Of a DNA stretch of 64,000 nucleotides, positions 26,309 to 37,222 are shown one piece after another. Position 1 is the stretch's first letter, and each line of letters starts with the position of its first letter. Below the pieces are notes generated by a model, which was given only the letters and a program-made list of their open reading frames with translations, did no database searches and was not told the DNA's origin. The DNA is taken from contig NZ_JAKNTW010000001.1 in assembly GCF_022213955.1 (NCBI RefSeq), positions 372,001-436,000 of the forward strand, in the 5' to 3' direction. The DNA is from Dolomitihabitans soli. Its GTDB lineage: Bacteria > Actinomycetota > Actinomycetes > Streptosporangiales > Streptosporangiaceae. The position numbers and the translations under genes were made by a program.

Positions 26309-27516
26309 GCCGGCTGCCCGCCTTCGTCCACACGATCCGCTTCCGGCTGACCGTGCTCTACTCCGGGCTGCTGTTCGTGCTGGCCGCCCTGGTGCTCGGC
26401 GGCATCTACTACACGATCGCCCTGAGCACCGAGCAGCGGGACTTCACCAAGGAGTACGCCCAGGTCGTCAACAAGCGCGGCGACGTCCTCCGTCAGCAGC
26501 AGGTCGTCGTCGTCGAAGAGGTGCAAAACGCGATCAACGTGAAGACGCTCGCCGCCCTGCAGAGATACTCGTTCGTCGCGCTGGGCGGGCTGTTCGTGGC
26601 CAGCCTCGGCATCGGCTGGGTGCTGTCGGGGCGGGTGCTGCGCCCGGTCCGGTCGATCACCAGGACCGCGGCCGAGATCCAGGCCACCGACCTGACCAGG
26701 AGGATCAGGCTCGAAGGCCCCAAGGACGAGCTGCGCGACCTCGCCGACACCGTGGACACCATGCTCGACCGGCTGGAGGACGGCTTCCGCGCCCAGCGGC
26801 AACTCATCGACGACGCCTCGCACGAGCTGCGCAGCCCGCTGGCCATCATCAGGGCGAACGTCGACACCGTGCTCAACTCGCCGGACAGCACCGAGGAGGA
26901 GCGGGTGCACGCCGCGGCGATCGTGGACCGGGCGACGACCAGGATGACCCGGCTGGTGGAGGATCTCCTCGCCACCGCCCGCCGTACCGCCCCCGCGCTC
27001 GCCGACGCGGACGTCGACGTGGGCGCGGTGGCGGCCGAGGCGGCGGAGGAGTTCAACCGGCTGGCCGAGGCGCGGGCGCTGCGCATCGATCGGCGGCTGG
27101 TCTCCGGCCTGGTCACGATCGGTGACCACGACGCGCTCCGCCGCGCGGTGGGCAACCTGCTGTCCAACGCCGTACGGCTGGCTCCACCGGGTAGCGAGAT
27201 CGGCGTGGCGTCCGGCCGTACCGAGGACTGGATCTGGGTGGCCGTGCGGGACGCCGGACCCGGACTGCCGGATGAGGACCAGCCGCGGGTGTTCGACCGG
27301 TTCTGGCGGGGGGAGACGAGCCGGCGGGACAGGCACACCGGGCTGGGGCTGGCGATCGTGCGGCAGATCGTGGAGTCGCACGGCGGGCACGTTCGGTTGT
27401 TCTCCCAGGTGGGCGTGGGCAGCACGTTCGTGCTGTGGCTGCCCGGCCGGGGAGCCGGGTCGGGACAACTTCCGGGGCACAACCCCTTCGAACGCGCGGG
27501 TGCGGCCCGGCGCTGA
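26305..27516 (+). CDS. Sensor histidine kinase
   Basis: 403 residues starting with GTG. Two transmembrane helices (LYSGLLFVLAALVLGGIYY and YSFVALGGLFVASLGIGWVL) bracket a small extracytoplasmic sensor of about 70 residues. HAMP follows, then the H-box DDASHELRSPLA and the ATP domain (N-box NLLSNAVRLA, G1 RDAGPGLPD, G2 HTGLGLAIV). It phosphorylates the upstream response regulator. The sensor is far too small for a Cache or PAS fold and may read a membrane protein such as the neighbouring VWA or protease. Confidence 0.93.
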   Translation: MSRLPAFVHTIRFRLTVLYSGLLFVLAALVLGGIYYTIALSTEQRDFTKEYAQVVNKRGDVLRQQQVVVVEEVQNAINVKTLAALQRYSFVALGGLFVASLGIGWVLSGRVLRPVRSITRTAAEIQATDLTRRIRLEGPKDELRDLADTVDTMLDRLEDGFRAQRQLIDDASHELRSPLAIIRANVDTVLNSPDSTEEERVHAAAIVDRATTRMTRLVEDLLATARRTAPALADADVDVGAVAAEAAEEFNRLAEARALRIDRRLVSGLVTIGDHDALRRAVGNLLSNAVRLAPPGSEIGVASGRTEDWIWVAVRDAGPGLPDEDQPRVFDRFWRGETSRRDRHTGLGLAIVRQIVESHGGHVRLFSQVGVGSTFVLWLPGRGAGSGQLPGHNPFERAGAARR

Positions 27517-27683
27517 GGGCCGGCGACGGCGTGCGGCCATCGGGCCGGTCCGGGTGACCGGCCCTTCCGGCATGCCCGCCGGACACCCTTAGGCGCAGGG
27601 CGCGGGGTGTGCCGCCGGAGACCCTGAAGCGCCGGGCGCGGCGGATGTTCCATGTGGGGCCCACGCGACCGAAAGCGGCCGGG

Positions 27684-27725
27684 AATTGGTTTATACCAAT
27701 TGGTTTACACCAATTGGTATAAACC
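27684..27725. repeat. Three contiguous 14-bp repeats forming a large palindrome
   Basis: AATTGGTTTATACC, AATTGGTTTACACC and AATTGGTATAAACC follow one another without gaps. The first and third are arranged so that 27688-27703 and 27710-27725 are perfect 16-bp inverted arms around a 6-bp spacer. The stretch is AT-rich in an otherwise about 70% GC window and lies 150-195 bp before ppdK. Confidence 0.85.
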
Positions 27726-27746
27726 ATTTTTGTTTGCCATCCCTGT

Positions 27747-27760
27747 AATTGGATTAGACC
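27747..27760. repeat. Fourth degenerate copy of the 14-bp repeat
   Basis: AATTGGATTAGACC keeps the AATTGG and ACC ends of the upstream repeats. It begins 35 bp, or 2.5 repeat lengths, after the third copy, closer to the ppdK promoter region. Confidence 0.5.
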
Positions 27761-27877
27761 GCAGCATGTGGGTTGACCAGGCTAAACACCCTATCTCCCA
27801 ATGGGTGACGTTTCATTATCTTCTGCCTCGGTAGAGTCCGCAGTAAGGCGTTCATTGGGGTCGAAGAAGGAGCTGCC

Positions 27878-30508
<2,631 letters not shown>

Positions 30509-30514
30509 GCCGAG

Positions 30515-30546
30515 GCTCCGCCACCCGCCCGGCGGGGTGGCGGAGC
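30515..30546 (+). terminator. Intrinsic terminator after ppdK
   Basis: GCTCCGCCACCC and GGGTGGCGGAGC are perfect 12-bp arms around an 8-bp loop, 6 bp after the ppdK stop. It is followed by a 16-bp direct repeat GCTCCTATGGGGTGGC at 30545-30560 and 30564-30579 that runs into the end of the convergent gene. No U tract is present. Confidence 0.7.
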
Positions 30547-30567
30547 TCCTATGGGGTGGCGGGGCTC

Positions 30568-33246
30568 CTATGGGGTGGCCTGGGGCACGACGCAGTTGTT
30601 CTTCGGAGGTTCGCCCTCCGGCCAGGCGACGCCTTCGAGCCTCAGCTCGTCCGCCGCCGGGTCCAGCCGCACCACGGAGAGGGCCTTGTCGTACGGGTTG
30701 CCCGCGTTGGTCAGGCAGATCCAGCCGCTCGCGCCCCGGACCCGGTAGGCCGCGTTCAGGTCCGTGAGGATCTCCCTGACATGCTCGGCCGACGGGACCT
30801 CCGTGTTGCTGACCGCCGCGGCCTTCGCCAGCTCCTTCGCCGCGGTCAGGACGACATCGTGAGTGATGATCGTACGGCCGTCCTCCAGCCGTACGTCGCC
30901 GATCTTCGCGGCGGCGATGCCCGCCCGCAGTTCGTCCAGGGCCTCCTGCGGCTCGGCGAGATAACGGGGAATGTCCTCCTTTCTGGGCTTCGATCGGTGC
31001 CGCGACCATTTCTGGATCTCGACACTCCAGGCGTCGGGGTGCGCCGGCGCCGCGTACTCGACGGAGACGGCGGGTTTGCCGCCGCCGGGATCGCCGCGCA
31101 GCAGCCGCCGTTCGTCGTCGTCGAGACGGCTGTCGAGGGTCGTCGCGTCGGACCCGGAGATCACGGTGTAGGACTCCTTGCCCGAGCAGTACGTGCCGGC
31201 GAGCTTCTTGACGAAGAGTTTCAGGTGGAAGGCGCGGCCGGCGAAGTAGACGAAGCGCGCGTTGGACTGGCAGATGTTCAGCGCGAAGTCCTCGAATCTG
31301 TTCGGCGTGATGCCGGCCTCCTCCAGCCCGGGTGACTCGAAGGTCATGTCCTGAACCCCGGTGCCCTTGTTGCCCTTTCTGGCCTCGGTGAACGCCGCCC
31401 GCAGGGAATCGTTGTAGTTGTCCATCGGCCGGGTGTCCACGACCAGCGCGGTTTCCGCGCCGGCCAGTTTCGGGTCGAACTTGAGCAGCGCGTCGGCCTG
31501 TTCCTTGGCGGTCGAGACCACTCGCGCCAGGCCGGGAAATGGATCCCCGTCCCGGTCCTGGGTCTCGGGATTGGCGAAATCCCCCGAGGTGACCAGCCCG
31601 GCGACAACGGGAATTCGCCGGACCTTCGTCAAATGCGACATGGCGTGCCAGGTATTGCCCAGGCTGAGGTTGAAACCCGCGACGACGCGGAGAGCCGGCT
31701 CCTGCTGCGTGAGCTTGTTCACCGTGTGCCGCCACTGCCGGTAATCGCGGCCCGGATTCGCCAGGACGAGGCGAATGGGCGGCATGGCCGCGTCCGGTTT
31801 GTTCGCCTGGAGTTGCGCCAGGAAGGCGCCCTGCACCTCACTGAGAATCTGCTCGCGCACCGCCGGGATGTCCGACTCCATGGGGATCATCAATGCGACG
31901 GTCGCGTGTTTCCTGGTAGCGATCCGGTTGTTCTCCGCCTCGATGCGGGCGAAGACGTCGCGCATGCCCTCGATGTCCGGCATGAAGACCCCGGTGCCGT
32001 CGGAGACGCCCACGCAGTCGGCTCCCACCACCTCCAGCCTTTCGCCACAGCTCTCGGACTCCGGTGGGCCGATCGGCAGTGACAGGCCGTAGCCCAGCGC
32101 GCCCGCCATGACCAGCCAGGCCGCCGTGACGGTGACCGGCCCCGGCCCCGGCCGTGCGGAGCGCTGCGTTCCGTCCGGTTCGCGGCCCGAGGGCTCCACG
32201 GCCACCTGCAGCAACCGGCTCGGCAGGGGGACGTCCTTGCCGAGTCTCCGCTCCTCGGCGGCCTCCTCCCGGGCGGTGAACAGGGCCGGAATCGCCGCCT
32301 TCAGCTCGTCCGCCGTCACGGGCGCGTTCGCGCCTCTCGCGGGTGGCGCACCGTCCGGGGCCGAGGTGGCGATGACGACGGGGTGCGTTCGCAGGTCGCG
32401 GCACTTGCCGTCGTAGGCCGCGAGGAGGGTGTCCCTGATCTTCCTTCGCGCGGGGACCCGGTCCACGCCGGGCAGCAGGATGACGGGACGGCGTGCCCGG
32501 TTGAGCCGGCGGACGACCCCGTAGTGCGCGTCGATGTCCGCGAGCAGCGCCTCGACCAGCAGCAGCTCCTGCTCGGCGGGCGGTTTCCGCCGCCATCGCC
32601 GCAACTCCTTGATGAGCACCCGGGTGGTACGCGGCGGCTGGGTGCCGAACCCCTTCTTCCGGTACCAGCGCACGGTCCTGAAATGCGGGAATCTGAGCGC
32701 GCCGAGGAGCCGGATCCCAAGCCCGGCCAGGCCGCTCAGCTGCTGCTCTATGTAGGGATCGCGGGACAACCCGCCGAACCGCTTGCGCAACTCCGGCAGG
32801 ACGTCGCGCCGTGCCTCCCCGATCGCCTGTTTGACCCTCGTCTCCAGTTCGGCGTCCAGTTCGGCCCTGGTTCCCTCCTCGTCCGGCTGCCAGGCGATGA
32901 GGACCGCGTACGCGGCCGCGAAGCGGGGGAAGACGATGGGCAGCCGGTACGCGGGACGCCCGTCGTATCCGCACCCCTGGGCGATGTCCAGCAACTCGTC
33001 GGCGACCTGCCGCTCCGGCCCTTCCCGCGGCGCACCCGCCGCGGGAGTCTCACCCGGTTCGTTGATCGGCAGAACACCGGAGTATTTCCGGTAGTACTCC
33101 TCCGGCCATGAACGAATCGTGTCATCGGCGGCCTCGAGTTGAAGCACCAGAGGCCCGAACCGGCGCCCATATCGAATCCTTCTCCGGCCGAACCTGTCCC
33201 TGATGACCAGCTCCGCGAGCACCGCGTCCAGTTGCCGTTCCACCAT
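30568..33246 (-). CDS. NTPase-like domain fused to a type 1 substrate-binding receptor domain
   Basis: 892 residues. The N-terminal about 380 residues are predicted cytoplasmic, with WYRKKGFGTQPP and a Walker-B-like strand RRPVILLPGVDRV followed by PVVIATSAPDG. No P-loop is visible. One transmembrane helix (VTAAWLVMAGALGYGLSLPIG) leads to an outer domain of about 480 residues with the two-lobed LivK-like fold (VALMIPMES, RVVAGFNLSLGNTWH, PVVAGLVTSGDF, FVYFAGRAFHLKLFVKKL). I recall such fusions in other actinomycetes, annotated as ABC substrate-binding proteins, yet no permease genes are here. A transmembrane receptor role is inferred. The start ATG 33246 has only a weak ribosome-binding site. 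Confidence 0.7.
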   Translation of the reverse strand: MVERQLDAVLAELVIRDRFGRRRIRYGRRFGPLVLQLEAADDTIRSWPEEYYRKYSGVLPINEPGETPAAGAPREGPERQVADELLDIAQGCGYDGRPAYRLPIVFPRFAAAYAVLIAWQPDEEGTRAELDAELETRVKQAIGEARRDVLPELRKRFGGLSRDPYIEQQLSGLAGLGIRLLGALRFPHFRTVRWYRKKGFGTQPPRTTRVLIKELRRWRRKPPAEQELLLVEALLADIDAHYGVVRRLNRARRPVILLPGVDRVPARRKIRDTLLAAYDGKCRDLRTHPVVIATSAPDGAPPARGANAPVTADELKAAIPALFTAREEAAEERRLGKDVPLPSRLLQVAVEPSGREPDGTQRSARPGPGPVTVTAAWLVMAGALGYGLSLPIGPPESESCGERLEVVGADCVGVSDGTGVFMPDIEGMRDVFARIEAENNRIATRKHATVALMIPMESDIPAVREQILSEVQGAFLAQLQANKPDAAMPPIRLVLANPGRDYRQWRHTVNKLTQQEPALRVVAGFNLSLGNTWHAMSHLTKVRRIPVVAGLVTSGDFANPETQDRDGDPFPGLARVVSTAKEQADALLKFDPKLAGAETALVVDTRPMDNYNDSLRAAFTEARKGNKGTGVQDMTFESPGLEEAGITPNRFEDFALNICQSNARFVYFAGRAFHLKLFVKKLAGTYCSGKESYTVISGSDATTLDSRLDDDERRLLRGDPGGGKPAVSVEYAAPAHPDAWSVEIQKWSRHRSKPRKEDIPRYLAEPQEALDELRAGIAAAKIGDVRLEDGRTIITHDVVLTAAKELAKAAAVSNTEVPSAEHVREILTDLNAAYRVRGASGWICLTNAGNPYDKALSVVRLDPAADELRLEGVAWPEGEPPKNNCVVPQATP

Positions 33247-33552
33247 CGCCCCCGTCTTGCTTCCGCCGTTCGCCGCGTCGAAAGGCGGGGTCGGCGTAGA
33301 AATGAAGGTGGTCTGAACTGTACGGGCTTCACGGTCCGTCCGCCAGAATTCGATAAAGCGCGAACACCCATCCCGGAAACGGCATGCCTGTCAAATGCGC
33401 AGGGCCTCTCTCACGCGATCATTCGATGAGTGACATTTCTGGGCAAATCGGAAGTGTAGCAATCTAGATGGAGAGATGGGCATATATCCAGATCTAATAT
33501 TCTGACTGTCTCTCTAATAAGAGAAAGGCCGATATGAAGCGGCCTGAAGTGA
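33247..33552. other. Non-coding, relatively AT-rich spacer
   Basis: The part 33420-33535 is clearly AT-rich for this genome (for example CATATATCCAGATCTAATATT), unlike flanking genes. It may contain the promoter of the receptor gene or mark the edge of imported DNA. No protein-coding frame is convincing. Confidence 0.4.
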
Positions 33553-34140
33553 AAGCAGGACAGCGCCACGCCGTCGGCACATCCACTCGATGATCCCGGC
33601 GAACGCCCCTTCCCCCAAGGTCGCCTGGCCGTCGTCCAACGAGATCTGGAAGAAGTGCTGTTCCCGCGCCTGGCCGCCGCCCGGGTGCGAACCATCCAGG
33701 TCGCCCGGCGAGGCCCGCTGAAGCAGCACGGTGTGACGATCTTGGACGACACCGACCAGCCGACGACATGCTGCACGCGGCCGACCAGGGAGCGGCCCTA
33801 CTGGACGCTAGGCCAGGAGATGCGGCTGGGCGGCACCATCCCCCAGCTGGCCGGAGCCAAGAAATGCAGCCAGAAAGCGAAAGGAGTCCCCCTCGACGTC
33901 ATCCGCGAAACCCGGGTGACCTGCGGCCGGCGGTACCTGCACCTGGTGGGTTTCGAGGTCAACGAGGCGCCGCGGATCGCCAAGGACAAGGCGCACGACA
34001 CCGACCTTCGGTGCGGCTGGTATCCGCTGGCCGAACAAGGCAAGGACCGGGCAGCCTGCCAGGCAGGAATCAAGAACAAGACCGGCCGGGACTGGGGAAA
34101 GAGCGCCTGCACATTCTGTGTTATTGCGAATATGCGGTAA
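33553..34140 (+). pseudogene. Remnant of a PAPS-reductase-like protein, middle part
   Basis: The open frame begins directly after an in-frame TGA (33550-33552) and lacks a plausible start. From 33655 it reads RTIQVARRG, TLGQEMRLGGTIPQLAGAKKCSQKAKG, YLHLVGFEVNE, then DLRCGWYPLAEQGKDRAACQ and GRDWGKSACTFC (all quoted in pieces). This order, with the final S-A-C-x-x-C, matches actinobacterial phosphoadenosine-phosphosulfate-reductase-like proteins as I remember them. The ATP-loop N-terminus is missing, and the frame stops a few residues after the CxxC. A likely continuation lies at 34758-35036. Confidence 0.55.
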
Positions 34141-34233
34141 CGGTGCTGGCCGGTGAGCGGATCTGATGGTGCTCGGGTCGGGCAAGACGGGTGTCGGCTC
34201 TGTATCGCGATGGGCCTCTGGCAGGCTGATCGG

Positions 34234-34749
34234 GTGACAGGGAGTGCATCGGATCCTGGTGGCCGGTTCCGAGACCGGCGCGAACGGAAGTACGGGTACG
34301 ACTTCATCGACGAGGTGCTGGTGCGCTGTCCTCGGTGCGACGGGTGCGCTGTCGTCTTGGCGCATCCGGGGACGCTTGAGGATGGTGAGGCGGCTTCCAC
34401 CGGGGTCATGAACTTCCGTCGGCGCTTGCGCTGTAGGGAGTGTGGCTACTTCAAGGACGAGACGGTCGGCTCCGCTGTCGTCGGCGGTCCTGTCGATCCT
34501 TTCTTCCAGCGGCCGGTGTGGTTGCAGGCGAGTTGCTGCGGACGTGTGCTGTGGGCCTATAACGTCCGTCATCTCGACTTGTTGGAGGCCTATGTGGCTG
34601 CGAAACTGCGCGAACGTGGAGATCTTGTGGCTTGGGCTCCGGCAAGTCTGGTAGAGCGCCTGCCCACTTGGCTCAAGACCGCCAAGAACCGTGCCGAGGT
34701 CTTGCGGACGGTCGGGCGCTTGCGCTTGACACTGCCCGCTGACGGATAG
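34234..34749 (+). CDS. Zinc-ribbon protein of unknown function
   Basis: 171 residues from GTG 34234; the frame is open from 34153, so the start is uncertain. Two CxxC pairs, VRCPRCDGCAVV and LRCRECGYF, form a zinc ribbon. The conserved-looking stretch VGGPVDPFFQRPVWLQASCCG is followed by WAYNVRHLDLLEAYVAAKLRERG. Similar proteins occur in Streptomyces and relatives. Codon usage is noticeably less GC-rich at third positions than in the housekeeping genes, in line with recent arrival. It sits between two fragments that appear to belong to one disrupted gene. Confidence 0.6.
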   Translation: MTGSASDPGGRFRDRRERKYGYDFIDEVLVRCPRCDGCAVVLAHPGTLEDGEAASTGVMNFRRRLRCRECGYFKDETVGSAVVGGPVDPFFQRPVWLQASCCGRVLWAYNVRHLDLLEAYVAAKLRERGDLVAWAPASLVERLPTWLKTAKNRAEVLRTVGRLRLTLPADG

Positions 34750-34757
34750 CGGGGTCA

Positions 34758-35036
34758 CGAGTCGTCCTCCCCGTCCGGCTGGCTTCTGAGGACGCAGACC
34801 GGTTCGAGCGGTTCCCCGGCGAGGGGGCGCTCCCCCTGGCCCTGGAGGAGATCGCGATCCGGCTGAACCCAGCCCAAGGCCTCGCCGGAATGGACAGGCA
34901 CACCAGGCTGGGACTCCGCCTGCGGGACCTGATGGCCGACCGAGCCGACCTGGCCCCCGTGCTCGCCGAGCACCAGGCCCGGCTCAACCGCACCAGGTGG
35001 GAGGTGTATCAGGTCCAGCGCGCGGTGACCGGACCC
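34758..35036 (+). pseudogene. Second fragment of the PAPS-reductase-like protein
   Basis: In one frame the DNA reads DADRFERFPGEGALPLALEEIAIRLNPAQGLAG (quoted in two overlapping views: RFERFPGEGALPLALEE and IAIRLNPAQGLAG), then LAPVLAEHQARLNRTRWEVYQVQRAV. That is how the region after the CxxC continues in the same family. There is no start codon linking it to a ribosome-binding site, and the similarity fades after 35036. Hence it looks like the displaced C-terminal part of the gene whose middle is at 33553-34140. Confidence 0.45.
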
Positions 35037-35039
35037 ACG

Positions 35040-35290
35040 AGTTCAGCTCGGCGGATCCTCGCCTGGTGCCGATCTCGAACGTGCCCTCCTGCCGCGGTTT
35101 CCTTGGCGGGGCGGGCTCGCGATGGGCGCATTCGGCGGGGAAGCCGCCGAGGTGGTGGCGCCATTGCCCGTCGGCGTAGAGCGTCGGCCGGTGGCAGTGC
35201 GGGCACGCGGAGACGTCGACGATCTCGGTGAAGGCCGGCGGGTGGCCACCGGTGGGGTGGGCGGGCCCGTCGGTGCGGCCTGCCCACCCC
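35040..35290 (-). pseudogene. Possible remnant of a small CxxC protein
   Basis: One minus-strand frame reads AFTEIVDVSACPHCHRPTLY, ADGQWRHHLGGFPAECAHRE and QEGTFEIGTRRGSAELN. This has the Cys/His spacing of a zinc-binding domain and looks more protein-like than the other frames. No ATG, GTG or TTG start is available between the upstream stop and the Cys motif, so it is either truncated or coincidental. Confidence 0.3.
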
Positions 35291-35296
35291 GGTTGG

Positions 35297-36556
35297 TCAC
35301 CCGGTTGCGACGATCTCGTTCACGATCCATGCTCCGAGTTCTTCGGTCATGGTGGTGTGTCCTTCGTTGCGGCCGGCGCAGGCGAAGGCGTCGAGTTCGC
35401 TGTGGTCCGGTGTGATCGGACGGTAGAGCGCCTTGGGGTCGTTGATGTCGCCGGCGGCGGCGGCGCTGATGCTGGGGATGAAGCAGGACGTGCTGATGAC
35501 GTCCGGGTCCACGGTGTTGCCCAGCAGCGCCATGAGGAGAGCGGCCAGGCCGAAGCTGCCGGTGTCGCCCGTGGGGGAGGCCAGGGTGAACAGGCCTCCG
35601 GGAGCGCCGTCGATGTCGGGCAGTCCGTTGGTGCGCACCGAGGTCGGCTGTTCACCTGTCTTCTGCAGGCGCGCGACGACCTGCTCACCCTGGGCCTGGG
35701 TCTTGAGCCATGTGTCGTTCAGCGTGGCACCGTTGCACTTGACCGCGGTCGCGTCGGCCTTGACGCCGTTGCCGGTGCCGGTGTCCACGCCGTTGGCGAC
35801 ACCGATCTTGCGGAGGTTTCGCGGCCATCCCCCGAGCTCGTCGAGCGCTTGGAGGAACGTCACCCGCTCTGGTGCTTCCTTCGGGGTGTCGCCGACCTTT
35901 TCGATGTGCCAGCGCGCCATCTGCTTGGCGGCGGGGCTGTTGAGCAGCCCGGAGAACTGGCGCAGGACGGGGCCCAGGCCGTCGGTGTCGCCCCAGTTGT
36001 CCGTGGCGAAGTGGGTGAATGCCTGAAGGGAGATGGGCAGCCATGCGCCGTTGTGGGGGGTGTCGTAGGAGAGGTAGATGTCCGTCTCGTGGTCGGGAAG
36101 CTCGGGGTCTTGCTCCATTTTGGCCAGCGCGTAGCGGGTGACCAGTCCGCCCATGCTGAATCCGCCCACGGTCAGCTTCGCCCTGCCCACCCGCTCGGCG
36201 ATGGCCCGCCGGATGCAGTCGATGGCGGTGTCGGCGTTGTCCGTGATCGAGGCCGTCCGGTCGTCGTAGCCGAGGATGATCACGTCGCGGCCGGTCGCGT
36301 GGAGTTCGGAGACGAAGCGGTAGTCGCCGTTTTCCTCCAGCCCATTCCAGAGCTGGTCGAGGTTGCTCGACCCGACGGAGAAGCCATCGGAGAGGATGAC
36401 GGGCCTGATGAGCTGCCTGCGGTTCAGCGGGCTGTAGTAGACCCAGGCCGTTCCGCCGGGGAGGGGCCATTCGTCATGTGGTTCTGGCGCGGGGGGAAAG
36501 GAGGCACGGGGCCCTGGGGCGACCGGGCCCCAGACGTCAACGACGGGTGCGGACAT
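35297..36556 (-). CDS. Alpha/beta-hydrolase (lipase/esterase-like)
   Basis: 419 residues from ATG 36556, with AAGGAG about 12 nt upstream. The nucleophile elbow is VGGFSMGGLVTRYALAKM (Ser in G-F-S-M-G). DRTASITDNADTAIDCIRRAI precedes it, as in lipases where substrate-side helices lead to the elbow. A candidate catalytic His lies near the C-terminus in NEGHTTMTEELGAWI. There is no signal peptide, so it is probably intracellular. The DIYLSYDTPHNGAWLP segment resembles PGAP1/lipase class proteins. Its substrate is unknown, and neighbours give no clue. Confidence 0.75.
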   Translation of the reverse strand: MSAPVVDVWGPVAPGPRASFPPAPEPHDEWPLPGGTAWVYYSPLNRRQLIRPVILSDGFSVGSSNLDQLWNGLEENGDYRFVSELHATGRDVIILGYDDRTASITDNADTAIDCIRRAIAERVGRAKLTVGGFSMGGLVTRYALAKMEQDPELPDHETDIYLSYDTPHNGAWLPISLQAFTHFATDNWGDTDGLGPVLRQFSGLLNSPAAKQMARWHIEKVGDTPKEAPERVTFLQALDELGGWPRNLRKIGVANGVDTGTGNGVKADATAVKCNGATLNDTWLKTQAQGEQVVARLQKTGEQPTSVRTNGLPDIDGAPGGLFTLASPTGDTGSFGLAALLMALLGNTVDPDVISTSCFIPSISAAAAGDINDPKALYRPITPDHSELDAFACAGRNEGHTTMTEELGAWIVNEIVATG

Positions 36557-37222
36557 GATCAGTTGACTCCTTGAGTAGGTCGCGGAGCAACCGAACGACC
36601 GGCCCCCGCGCAAGCGCCGCGAGATCGGCACCTCCTACCAGCATAGTCACATAAAGTATTCAATCCAGCACGGAGAGCGACAAGGCTGGTGTCGTCCTCC
36701 TGACGGGCTCCACATCTGAAAGACCGCGATGACAGGGAGTTTCACTGACCTGCGGGAACCCCGTTAACGCCGGATTCCGGTCCAAATCTCTCTGCCCCCC
36801 GACCCGGAGCACGATGTGGGAGCCGAGCCGTTCCTCGACCGGCCGGCCGGTGTCGGCGTAGATCTCCCGGCCGTGGCTGTCGCGGTGGGTCCTTACGTCG
36901 CGGCGGGGGAGCGATGAGAGATGGGCGGGTGCTGGTGTCTTGCGTGGCAGTGGTCATCCAGGCTGCTCCTTGCCCCAGTAGCACCTCATGAACAGAGACA
37001 GTGCTGGGCGTGCTCTGCGGCCTCGCGCGACCGGGCGACGTATGCGACCGCGCCGAAGCCGGCGCCGTGGCACAGCCAGACCTGTGTGCACCGCCGGCGA
37101 AAGATCTTTAGGGGAACCGGCACGGGATGTGGGCGTGGGGCGCCGGGAATCGGCGGGCTGACCTGGTGCTGTCGCGGGCCATGTGACGATGGGCCGTTCG
37201 CGGGGAATAGTCTCAAGTCACT
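36557..37222. other. Gene-poor stretch with small broken reading frames
   Basis: On the minus strand an ATG at 36957 starts MTTATQDTSTRPSLIAPP. A better protein-like reading (RDSHGREIYADTGRPVEER, LGSHIVLRV) then continues only after a frame change near 36895. Just upstream another frame ends VWLCHGAGFGAVAYVARS then REAAEHAQHCLCS. These look like decayed small genes. The plus-strand end contains the dgt -10 element. Confidence 0.35.
37208..37213 (+). promoter_or_regulatory. -10 element of dgt
   Basis: TAGTCT fits TANNNT and ends 9 nt before the dgt GTG; the gap CAAGTCACT contains no ribosome-binding site. A leaderless or near-leaderless transcript is likely. Confidence 0.4.

Noticed and set aside
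27684-27725. Replication-origin or plasmid iterons
   Set aside because: Only three to four copies and no rep gene nearby; an operator is more likely.
33411-33776. Minus-strand frame opposite the first pseudogene fragment
   Set aside because: The plus-strand reading matches a known family much better.
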